From the IMG/VR virus record IMGVR_UViG_3300034019_001720, positions 1-21,744 of that record: a stretch of 21,744 nucleotides of DNA. One strand, 5' to 3'. The stretch is from a virus. The notes under the pieces were generated by a model. The model had not been told where the DNA came from, made no database searches, and saw only the letters and a list, made by a program, of their open reading frames with translations. Made by a program: the position numbers and the translations under genes. Shown piece by piece: positions 15,089 to 21,552 of this stretch (position 1 is the first letter of the stretch; every line of letters begins with the position of its first letter).

Positions 15089-15139
15089 TGGCAGTTCTCT
15101 GTTCTGTCTCTATAAAAGAAAGAACAGAGTTCTGCCATC
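15087..15139. repeat. AT-rich stem-loop element B
   Basis: Arms of 19 bp (15087-15105 and 15121-15139) pair except for two central T-T mismatches. The 15-base loop contains TCTATAAAAGA. The left arm begins on the last two bases of the replication gene's stop codon. On the plus strand the element also contains ATGGCA (15088-15093), 17 bp, TATAAA (15111-15116), a fair sigma70-like promoter pointing right. It is the partner of element A, in opposite orientation. The two bracket the regulator and replication genes. Confidence 0.75.
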
Positions 15140-15146
15140 TGCCCTA

Positions 15147-15215
15147 GTGGGTGGCGCAGCTACCGGTAGTGTGCTAGGCTACCGGTATGCGCTGCCCGCA
15201 CTGCCTCGCCCCGAC
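15147..15215 (+). promoter_or_regulatory. Promoter-operator block, copy 1
   Basis: About 69 bp nearly identical to 15648-15716 (about seven mismatches), offset by 501 bp. It contains CTACCGGTAG (15160-15169) and the variant CTACCGGTAT (15179-15188), centres 19 bp apart, roughly two helical turns. A TANNNT box, TAGGCT (15175-15180), lies between them, six bases before an ATG at 15187. This looks like an operator-flanked promoter giving a leaderless message. The -35 region is not canonical. Confidence 0.6.
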
Positions 15216-15237
15216 TACTGGAGGTTCGCATGAGTGA
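15187..15237 (+). CDS. Leaderless mini-ORF, 16 codons (relic or leader peptide)
   Basis: ATG 15187 lies six bases after TAGGCT and opens MRCPHCLAPTTGGSHE. The first seven residues equal the start of the NrdR-like gene at 15688, so this is a copied gene beginning that diverges after them. Its stop overlaps the start of the next gene by eight bases (ATG at 15230, TGA at 15235-15237), and it contains that gene's GGAGG site. It may be an unselected relic of the duplication or a coupled leader peptide. Confidence 0.4.
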   Translation: MRCPHCLAPTTGGSHE

Positions 15238-15646
15238 AATCTATTACTGCTACTCGATCAACCCCACCGACTTCTGGTTCGGGTCTTTCTGCAAGAAACA
15301 ACTTTTGCAGCATGCGCTAAACAGCATGTCTGACTTAGATGGCTGTATTGATGCAGATTTCGGCGAAGACGCACAAACAACTGTAACACATTTAGTCACG
15401 GAGATGACTCGTCTTGACGAGGTCATGGACGCCTTTGCAAAACTCTTAATCGACAGCGATTGGCGGGAGGAAGCCAGATATTGCTTCTTACCTAGCGAAT
15501 ATGCTCTGCAGATGGCCGTGATGAGAAAGGTAGATAACAACGGGACCACCTATGTGGTGAGCCCGGTCCCGCTGGACTACTTACTGGGCCAGCACAACGA
15601 CTATGCGTACATGGACGAGAACGGGCTGTGGCATAAAGAGCCTTGA
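15230..15646 (+). CDS. AT-richer cargo protein of unknown function, 138 aa
   Basis: ATG 15230 has GGAGG at 15220-15224. The gene is clearly poorer in G+C than its neighbours, with codons such as TTA, ATT, AAA and ACA that are otherwise rare here, suggesting recent acquisition. The product starts MSEIYYCYSINPTDFWFGSFCKK, has an acidic helical middle (DADFGEDAQTTVTHLVTEMTRLDEVMDAFAKLLIDSDW) and no known motif, membrane span or signal. It is flanked by two copies of the 69-bp promoter block, so it looks like a moron inserted with its own copy of the downstream gene's promoter. Confidence 0.7.
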   Translation: MSEIYYCYSINPTDFWFGSFCKKQLLQHALNSMSDLDGCIDADFGEDAQTTVTHLVTEMTRLDEVMDAFAKLLIDSDWREEARYCFLPSEYALQMAVMRKVDNNGTTYVVSPVPLDYLLGQHNDYAYMDENGLWHKEP

Positions 15647-15647
15647 C

Positions 15648-15716
15648 GAGGGTAGCGCCGCTACCGGTAGCGTGCTAGACTACCGGTATGCGCTGCCCGC
15701 ACTGCCTCACCTCGAC
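15648..15716 (+). promoter_or_regulatory. Promoter-operator block, copy 2
   Basis: Second copy of the 69-bp block, with CTACCGGTAG (15661-15670), TAGACT (15676-15681) and CTACCGGTAT (15680-15689). The -10-like TAGACT ends six bases before ATG 15688, and no Shine-Dalgarno sequence precedes that ATG, which supports a leaderless start. The second operator overlaps the -10 box and the ATG, so bound protein should block transcription. Confidence 0.6.
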
Positions 15717-15897
15717 CGCCGTAGCCGAGACCCGTGACGCCACCTCCGTCCGCTGGGCCGGGGCGCGCGAGCTCGCCGAGCACTACCCTGACGCCATCCT
15801 CCGCCGTCGGGTATGCTCCGCACACGGCTCTATCCGCACGATCGAGCTGCCCCTCGACGACTTCCTCGCCGCCGCCAATGCCGCCCAAAAAGCGTGA
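15688..15897 (+). CDS. NrdR-like zinc-ribbon protein, 69 aa
   Basis: The pattern MRCPHC...VAETRDA...ILRRRVCSAHGSIRTIEL matches the N-terminal zinc ribbon of the NrdR repressor (MxCPxC...V.DSR...IRRRRxCxxCxxRFTTxE). Ligands would be C3, C6, C43 and H46, with His replacing the last Cys. The ATP-cone that makes NrdR nucleotide-responsive is absent; the protein stops at 69 aa. It is thus probably a stand-alone DNA- or protein-binding ribbon. The start appears leaderless, under an operator-flanked promoter. Its last 20 bases overlap the next gene. Confidence 0.65.
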   Translation: MRCPHCLTSTAVAETRDATSVRWAGARELAEHYPDAILRRRVCSAHGSIRTIELPLDDFLAAANAAQKA

Positions 15898-16429
15898 CAC
15901 CCTCGTCGCTGTCTGGGACGCGTCGGCCGCCACCGACGCCCATGGCCGCGTCGTGCCTGTCGAGGTCGCAGTCGTGCTCGTGCGCCTCGGTGACGAGCCG
16001 GACGTCGTGGCCGCCGACCGCTGGCCCGTGCGCGTGCCCTACTACGACTACACCGACGAGATTGCCCGTCTGCACGCGCATCACGGCGTGAACCGCTACA
16101 ACGTCCGCCAGTGCCTCGACCTCGCTCAGCTCCGCGAAGAGCTGCTCCGCTCGCCCTACGGTCCGGGGCAGGCCTCACGCCACACGAGCTACGGGAAGCG
16201 GCGCGTGTTCGGCCTCCTGCGCGAGGCTCTGCGGCTGCCGCTGGCACCCGAAGGCGAGTGCATCCAGTCCGTCGCAGCCCACGTGGCCCATCATCGCGAC
16301 CGGCACTACTCTCTGGCGGACGCGGCGCTATGGGCTCGCATCCCGTGTGACGCCCGCACCCTGGCTCACGCCGGTGGCCGGGTCGGGGTCGCGGCGCAGC
16401 TGCTCCTCCACCTCGAGACCCGGGAGTGA
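15878..16429 (+). CDS. Degenerate DnaQ-like (DEDDh) exonuclease-fold protein, 183 aa
   Basis: ATG 15878 lies inside the end of the previous gene; earlier in-frame starts only shadow it, and there is no clear ribosome site, so coupling is likely. The outline follows 3'-5' exonucleases: an opening strand with an acidic residue (VAVWDAS, D14), IARLHAHHGV (compare the IHGI segment), ECIQSVAAHVAHHRDRHYSLADAALWARIP, then RTLAHAGGRVGVAAQLLLHL. Key residues are missing: D-x-E is D14-x-S16, and the HxAxxD motif keeps H164 but has V169 for Asp. It may be a non-catalytic relative. The family call is by pattern only. Confidence 0.45.
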   Translation: MPPKKRDTLVAVWDASAATDAHGRVVPVEVAVVLVRLGDEPDVVAADRWPVRVPYYDYTDEIARLHAHHGVNRYNVRQCLDLAQLREELLRSPYGPGQASRHTSYGKRRVFGLLREALRLPLAPEGECIQSVAAHVAHHRDRHYSLADAALWARIPCDARTLAHAGGRVGVAAQLLLHLETRE

Positions 16430-16431
16430 GT

Positions 16432-16653
16432 ATGGATCCATACACTCGCGGGGAGACAGCGCAGGGCGTCATCGAGCTGATCCCCGACGCGCTGCACGTC
16501 CTGCGGCGCGTGCTCGACGGCGGACCGATGGGAGCGGAGGCCTGCCGCACGGCGCGGTGGGTTGTCGAAAAAGCGTTAGACGTGCTATCCGACGAGGGCG
16601 AGAGTGCCGATGTGCTCGAGCTTCGCGCGGTTCTAGAGGCGGTGAGAAAATGA
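16432..16653 (+). CDS. Small helical protein of unknown function, 73 aa
   Basis: ATG 16432 is chosen because GGGAG (16422-16426) sits five bases upstream. A GTG at 16426 overlaps the previous stop but also overlaps the ribosome site. The protein is mostly helix (TAQGVIELIPDALHVLRRVLDG, ACRTARWVVEKALDVLSDE, DVLELRAVLEAVRK), soluble and acidic. No motif is recognised. Its stop overlaps the methyltransferase ATG (ATGA), so it may be an accessory or dosage partner for that gene. Confidence 0.6.
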   Translation: MDPYTRGETAQGVIELIPDALHVLRRVLDGGPMGAEACRTARWVVEKALDVLSDEGESADVLELRAVLEAVRK

Positions 16654-18308
16654 ACAAACCGTACAAGCTGTGGACTGGTGATTGCCGCGAGGTCGTCGGG
16701 TACGGCTACGCGGAAAATACGTTTGACTCGATCGTCTGCGATCCACCTTACGGTCTTGAGTTCATGGACAAAGCCTGGGACAAAGGCGTTCCAGGGGTCG
16801 AGTTCTGGACGCACGCCCTGCGCGCGGCAAAGCCCGGTGCCTACCTGCTTGCGTTCGGAGGCACAAGAACTTTTCACCGGTTGGCGTGCGCCATCGAGGA
16901 CGCGGGCTGGGAGATCCGCGATTGCATCATGTGGGTCTACGGCACCGGATTTAGCAAAGGATTCAATTTGAGGCGCGCCGGGTGTTGCACTTGTCAAGGA
17001 AAGGCGATACCATACAGCCAGCCTGCAAAGGAGGGCCAACATGGAAAACCGGCAACCGAACACGACATGCGACTATTGCGGGAAAGCGATTTACAGGCGG
17101 CCAGGAGTGCTGGCGAAGAACACAACGAAAGCATGTTCACATCGATGCAGCAACTTCCTGCGGGGCTACAGTCAATTGCACACGCCGGACGCGATTGCGA
17201 AGCGAGCGGCGAAAATGACGGGCATGCAGAATCCAGCATGGAAAGGCGGCAGGTATATCGAGCCGGAGAAGGGGTACGTGATGATTCGGAAGCCGGATCA
17301 TCCGAGGGCGAGGCACAACGGCTATGTGCTGGAGCACATATTGATTGCGGAGCAAATGCTGGAACGACCGTTGACGGATACAGAGGAGGTACACCATATC
17401 AATCACAACAGGGCCGACAACAGGCCGGAGAACCTGAAGGTGTTCAGCAGTCATTTGGAACACTGGATGCAGGAGCATTACACGGACGTGGCGCGTGCCC
17501 GAGATGTGGCAAGCTCAAAGCGGAGTATGAAGGCTGGGGCACCGCGCTCAAACCCGCCTGGGAACCCATCATCGTCGCACAAAAACCTATGAAGACAACT
17601 GTCGCGCAGAACGTGTTGAAGCACGGCACGGGCGCGATCAACATCGAAGGGTGCAGGGTGGGGACGGGTGCTGACAAGGGTGTGTGGCCCATCACGCAAC
17701 GAAGACATAATGACGTTGCTTGGACTGTGCAGCCCGTCGAGACAGACAACAATAGTGGACGCTGGCCCGCGAACCTCATCCACGATGGCTCTGAAGAGGT
17801 GGTGGGGCTGTTCCCGCAGAGCAAGGCTGGCAAAGAAACAAAGGAGCGAGGTAAAGGCGGCATCTGGTCGCCCAGCTCCGGCACACCAGCGGGGCCGCAG
17901 TACGGCGACACCGGCTCCGCAGCGCGCTTCTTTTACTGCGCAAAGGCGTCACGGAAGGATCGCGAAGAGGGGTGCGAGGGGCTGGAGTTGGTAACGCATC
18001 AGAGCGGCATGGGTGGAGCGATGCCGGTTGACGATGACGGGAACGCGAGGGACCGATTAAAGGCACAGAGCCGCAATCATCATCCCACCGTGAAGCCTAC
18101 CGACCTGATGAGGTACCTCGTCCGGTTGGTCACCGCGCCCGGCGGCCTCGTGCTCGACCCCTTCATGGGCTCTGGGTCAACGGGTAAAGCAGCGATGCTC
18201 GAAGGCATGCGCTTTGTCGGCGTCGACCTGAATGCTGAGTACGTCGAGATCGCCAAATCCCGCATCGAGCACGCTCTCACAGCACGCACTGAGCTGGAGG
18301 GGGAGTGA
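16650..18308 (+). CDS. DNA methyltransferase, beta class (N4-cytosine or N6-adenine), interrupted by an out-of-frame HNH gene, 552 aa
   Basis: ATG 16650 overlaps the previous stop (ATGA); the open frame reaches back to 16347 but only shadows other genes. Catalytic motif IV is DPPY (31-34). The C-terminus carries HPTVKPTDLMRYLVRLV and the SAM-binding motif I DPFMGSGSTG (about 503-512). Motif order IV then I defines the beta class. The middle (WGTALKPAWEPI, NINIEGCRVG-like) is typical of phage members. Residues about 131-283 are low-complexity Gln/Glu/Ser/Gly sequence arising from DNA that encodes an HNH nuclease in the +1 frame. The insert separates CCTC (112-115) from CPRC (283-286), probably one split zinc site. 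It likely protects phage DNA from host restriction. Confidence 0.85.
   Translation: MNKPYKLWTGDCREVVGYGYAENTFDSIVCDPPYGLEFMDKAWDKGVPGVEFWTHALRAAKPGAYLLAFGGTRTFHRLACAIEDAGWEIRDCIMWVYGTGFSKGFNLRRAGCCTCQGKAIPYSQPAKEGQHGKPATEHDMRLLRESDLQAARSAGEEHNESMFTSMQQLPAGLQSIAHAGRDCEASGENDGHAESSMERRQVYRAGEGVRDDSEAGSSEGEAQRLCAGAHIDCGANAGTTVDGYRGGTPYQSQQGRQQAGEPEGVQQSFGTLDAGALHGRGACPRCGKLKAEYEGWGTALKPAWEPIIVAQKPMKTTVAQNVLKHGTGAINIEGCRVGTGADKGVWPITQRRHNDVAWTVQPVETDNNSGRWPANLIHDGSEEVVGLFPQSKAGKETKERGKGGIWSPSSGTPAGPQYGDTGSAARFFYCAKASRKDREEGCEGLELVTHQSGMGGAMPVDDDGNARDRLKAQSRNHHPTVKPTDLMRYLVRLVTAPGGLVLDPFMGSGSTGKAAMLEGMRFVGVDLNAEYVEIAKSRIEHALTARTELEGE
17027..17035 (+). promoter_or_regulatory. Strong ribosome site for the nested HNH gene
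   Basis: AAAGGAGGG ends five bases before ATG 17041, inside the methyltransferase frame. Such a strong, well-spaced site argues that the nested HNH frame is really translated rather than a chance open frame. Confidence 0.7.
17041..17592 (+). CDS. HNH homing endonuclease nested in the methyltransferase gene, 183 aa
   Basis: An N-terminal zinc knuckle (C10-x2-C13...C32-x3-C36) precedes a classic HNH domain. Residues 63-146 read NPAWKGGRY...GYV...RKPDHPRA...GYVLEHILIAEQMLERPL, then EEVHHINHNRADNRPENLKVF, with H118/H119, N127, N131, H138 and H141 as the metal and catalytic core. These enzymes nick or cut specific sites to spread their own gene. The ORF has its own strong ribosome site and lies one frame off from the methyltransferase. 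Its last ~35 residues overlap conserved methyltransferase codons and are probably extra sequence rather than ancestral HNH. Confidence 0.88.
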   Translation: MENRQPNTTCDYCGKAIYRRPGVLAKNTTKACSHRCSNFLRGYSQLHTPDAIAKRAAKMTGMQNPAWKGGRYIEPEKGYVMIRKPDHPRARHNGYVLEHILIAEQMLERPLTDTEEVHHINHNRADNRPENLKVFSSHLEHWMQEHYTDVARARDVASSKRSMKAGAPRSNPPGNPSSSHKNL

Positions 18309-19849
18309 CTTTTGTCCCAGCGTCAGTGCCGAAGGCAATGCGTGAGGACGTGGCCGCTCTGCTGAGCGACCAGAAAAGCTTCTTTTCTTTGCTCAAAATC
18401 CAGCACAAGACGTCGAAGCAGCAGGTACCTTTTGCGCCGAATGACGCGCAGTGGCGCTTTCTCGAACTTCTCAAGTCTGGGCACAAGCGCATCATCGTGG
18501 TCAAGGCGCGTCAGGTGGGTATCTCGACCGCCATGCGCGCCGAGGGGATGCGACAGGCGTACATCGCCCACGACCCCGACGTGCACGCTGTTCTCAGCTT
18601 TCACGAGCGAAGCGCCAAGTACCTGCGCGCCCAAGACCAGCGATGGGTACGCGGACTTCCGGCTCTGCTCAAGCGAAAGATGGCAACGGACAACGTCACC
18701 GACATGCGCTACGCCGACACCGGCGCAGGGGTCTCCGCGTACACTACAGGTGGTAGAGGTGGCACAAGATCTTTTGCCTTCAACTCGGCACACTTGTCGG
18801 AATTTGCATTCTACAGCGACGCCGACGAGAACCTCGCCCAGGTCGATGCAACCGTCGGCGCGACTGGCGTGATTGTGGTCGAATCCACGGTCAACGTGCC
18901 GGGTGACGCGTTCCACCGGCTCGTGGCGGGTGCGCCGCAGAACGGGTGGGAGCTGTACACGTATTGGTGGTGGGAGTACCCCGACTACACTCTCGGCGAC
19001 TTGCCGGAGTTCGAGATCTCGCCGGAAGAGGCAGTCGAGAAGGAGCGCTACGGGCTCACTTTCGGGCAGCTCGCGTGGCGGCGTGAACGCATTGCGACCT
19101 TGACACTGCCGAAGTTCCGCCGCGAATACCCAGCGTGTATGGATGATTGTTTCATTTTGCGCGCTGGCGGCTACTACGACTACGACGCGCTGCAGGGCAT
19201 CACGGCCGTGCCGTACTCCGTCAGCCAGCCCTACCACCTCGAGCTGGAGCCGCCTGTCGCCGGGGACAACTACGTGCTCGGCGCGGACCCGTCAGGTGGC
19301 GTCGGGATGGACTACTCCACGATCTGCGTGGTCTCGGTATCTACGCGGCAACCTGTATACGTGTACAGGAACAACACCATCGCGCCCGCTCAGTTCGCGC
19401 AAAAAATCGCTGAAGTGGCCTCACGCTACAACCAGGCCCTCGTGCTCTGCGAGTCAAACAACCACGGCCACGCCGTGCTGCTCGAGCTCCACCACTGCCG
19501 CTACCACAACCTATGGCAGCGCGCGGGCAAGCCCTGGGTGACGACGCAGAGCTCGAAGCTGGAGGCCTTCGAAGCGCTGCGCGACGCTCTGCCGAGCGTG
19601 GTGATGCTCGACCAGAGCACCCTCGCAGAGCTCAAGTCGCTTTCGATCCCAGCGGGCAAAATCACACCGTCTGCGCCCGACGGGATGCACGACGACTCCG
19701 CGATGGCTGCGGCCCTCGCCTACCGGTGTTACGCTGACGTGCCAGCGCACCTGCGTAACCGCCCTACCGCCCGCAATCCGCACGGCGTCACCGCGGCCCA
19801 AGTGCTCGCAGCCGGCCGGCGCAACCGTCTCTCCCCGGGAGGCCCCTAA
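18305..19849 (+). CDS. Terminase large subunit (ATPase-nuclease), 514 aa
   Basis: GTG 18305 overlaps the methyltransferase stop (GTGA) after a GGAGGGGGA site. The ATPase half has an adenine/Walker A region VVKARQVGIST (65-75) of the KARQxGxST type and a Walker B-like AHLSEFAFY with E166. The C-terminal RNase H-like nuclease shows LGADPSGG (D328), ALVLCESNNHG (E383) and HDDSAMAAALA (D463/D464). It drives DNA into the procapsid and cuts concatemers. No small-terminase gene is recognisable beside it; the usual place upstream is taken by the methyltransferase. Confidence 0.93.
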   Translation: MTFVPASVPKAMREDVAALLSDQKSFFSLLKIQHKTSKQQVPFAPNDAQWRFLELLKSGHKRIIVVKARQVGISTAMRAEGMRQAYIAHDPDVHAVLSFHERSAKYLRAQDQRWVRGLPALLKRKMATDNVTDMRYADTGAGVSAYTTGGRGGTRSFAFNSAHLSEFAFYSDADENLAQVDATVGATGVIVVESTVNVPGDAFHRLVAGAPQNGWELYTYWWWEYPDYTLGDLPEFEISPEEAVEKERYGLTFGQLAWRRERIATLTLPKFRREYPACMDDCFILRAGGYYDYDALQGITAVPYSVSQPYHLELEPPVAGDNYVLGADPSGGVGMDYSTICVVSVSTRQPVYVYRNNTIAPAQFAQKIAEVASRYNQALVLCESNNHGHAVLLELHHCRYHNLWQRAGKPWVTTQSSKLEAFEALRDALPSVVMLDQSTLAELKSLSIPAGKITPSAPDGMHDDSAMAAALAYRCYADVPAHLRNRPTARNPHGVTAAQVLAAGRRNRLSPGGP

Positions 19850-21552
19850 TGCTGCAGCCCCGCGCCGTTGCGCGAATCGTCGAGAACCACGACAACTACT
19901 GGTCCGGGCGTCGCGCAGAGCTCAAATCGTGGCACGACGTCTATATGACGCGCTTCTGGGCGGGCTCGATGCACGCCAAGGCGCGCAACTACGTAGAGGT
20001 GGCCAAGGCGTTCGCGGTCGTCGAGAGCTACCTCGGCGCGCTGTACGCGAAAAACCCGTCCGTGGTCGTACAGCCAGACCTGCGCGCTACGGGCAACCCG
20101 CCCGCGGCCCAGGCGGTCGCCAACCACTTCCTGCTGCGCACGCGCGAGCAGATCGAAGACGCGACCCGTCTCGCCCTCATCTTCCCAAGCTCCGCGCTGA
20201 AGCTGGCGCCCGTCGAAGACATCGACCCGCTGCGGCGAATCGCCATCATGGCCATCCCGCCGTGGGAGCTGGTACTCGACCGCTCGGCACCCGAGTGGAG
20301 CCGCCAACGCTACGTCGGCCACAGCTACCAGATGCCCCTCGCCGAGGCACGGATGCGCTACTCCCGCCCGGCGAACGCGTTTGTCCCGCGGGCCTTCCAG
20401 AAGTGGCTTGACGTCGAAGATGGGCCCTACCAGAGCCAGGGCCGCTACGGGGAGGTCGCTGACGAGCGCGACTGGGTGCGCGTAGTGGAGATGTACGACC
20501 TCATCGCAGACCGGCTGCTTGTCTGGTCACCCGACTACGCGAATGGGGACAAGTACCTTTTCCGCGGTGTGCGCGTTCAGAAGGGCGCTCTTGACGCGGA
20601 AGCTGGCGTCGACGAGCAGGAGGAGATGGAGGTCGAGACCGTCACTACTGGGATTCCGTTCAGAACGTCCTCGAACCGGCCCATCGTGCCCATCGTGCCG
20701 ATGTACTTCGCGAGAGACCCGAGTTGCCCGCTCGACGGCTATTCGCTTGTCGGGCGCATTTACGACCAGTTGCGCGAGCTCAACGTGTTCAGGTCGTACA
20801 CCGCGCGTGGTGTGCGGCGCATGGCGCGGCAGTGGCTCGTGAAAAAGGGTCTCCTCGACGAAGAGGCTGTCGCGAAAATCAACGAGGGTCGCGACGGGGA
20901 GATGATCGAGATCGACCTCCCCCCCGGGGCTGAGCTCACGGGCGCGATGATTCCGGTGCCGTCGGAGCCTATCCCTGGCGACATCACCGCCTACCAGGGC
21001 CTCGTTGAGGCCGACATTCAGGCGAGTGGCGTCAACGCGCCCTTTGTGAGCGGCGAGGTCACTGGCGTCACCGCCACCGAAAACAGGCTGCTGGCCGAGT
21101 ACACCGCAAGTCAGCTCGGCCGGATGGTCCGCGCTCGCGATGCAGTGATTGCTGAGATCGCTAAGGTGTACTGCGTCATGCTCGCGGTCACACTGGCCGA
21201 CGAAGGTGAGCCCCTCGTGCTGCCCAACGTCGGGCCTATCGTGCTCACCGCGCAAGACCTTGAGGCCGACTACACCTACTGGGCCGCCGACGCGGGCAGC
21301 AGCCCGATGGCCGACCAGGCGAAGCGGGACGAGATGACGCAGCTGGTCCCGCTCCTGCTACAGCTCGGTGTTGCGCCGGAAGCGCTGCGGTCAGAGATGA
21401 TCCGGATGTACGGCCTGCCCGAGACCCTGCTGCTGCCCCCAGAAGCCCCGCCGAGCGCGGAGGAGGTACCCAATGCCGAAGTCCCCGGAGATGGAATTGC
21501 TGCAGGTGGCCCGTCAGCGGGACCGGGCGTTGGAGGCGTCGATGGCCTCTGA
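19849..21552 (+). CDS. Portal protein, 567 aa
   Basis: ATG 19849 overlaps the terminase stop by one base (TAATG). Typical portal features are NYVEVAKAFAVVESYLGALYAKNPSVVVQP near residues 46-76, a central domain, the long stem-like helix region (DGYSLVGRIYDQLRELNVFRSYTARGVRRMARQWLV) and the ATENRLLAEYTASQLGRMVRARDAVIAEIAKV segment of the crown side. The last ~40 residues are Pro/Gly/Ala-rich and disordered. The portal ring joins head and tail and is the docking site of the terminase encoded just upstream. Its 3' end overlaps the next gene by 80 bases. Confidence 0.8.
   Translation: MLQPRAVARIVENHDNYWSGRRAELKSWHDVYMTRFWAGSMHAKARNYVEVAKAFAVVESYLGALYAKNPSVVVQPDLRATGNPPAAQAVANHFLLRTREQIEDATRLALIFPSSALKLAPVEDIDPLRRIAIMAIPPWELVLDRSAPEWSRQRYVGHSYQMPLAEARMRYSRPANAFVPRAFQKWLDVEDGPYQSQGRYGEVADERDWVRVVEMYDLIADRLLVWSPDYANGDKYLFRGVRVQKGALDAEAGVDEQEEMEVETVTTGIPFRTSSNRPIVPIVPMYFARDPSCPLDGYSLVGRIYDQLRELNVFRSYTARGVRRMARQWLVKKGLLDEEAVAKINEGRDGEMIEIDLPPGAELTGAMIPVPSEPIPGDITAYQGLVEADIQASGVNAPFVSGEVTGVTATENRLLAEYTASQLGRMVRARDAVIAEIAKVYCVMLAVTLADEGEPLVLPNVGPIVLTAQDLEADYTYWAADAGSSPMADQAKRDEMTQLVPLLLQLGVAPEALRSEMIRMYGLPETLLLPPEAPPSAEEVPNAEVPGDGIAAGGPSAGPGVGGVDGL

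Noticed and set aside
16347-16649. Earlier start for the methyltransferase
   Set aside because: The extra 101 residues overlap the 73-aa gene and the exonuclease-like gene in another frame and show no methyltransferase content.
15783-17063. 426-aa minus-strand open frame
   Set aside because: Arg/Pro/Ala-rich low-complexity translation antisense to four well-supported genes; no ribosome site or motif. It arises from GC-rich codon bias.
17041-17592. Intein or group I intron within the methyltransferase
   Set aside because: The HNH frame differs from the host frame, so it is not an intein; the host frame stays open across the segment and I saw no intron core by eye, so splicing is not needed. 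RNA data would settle it.
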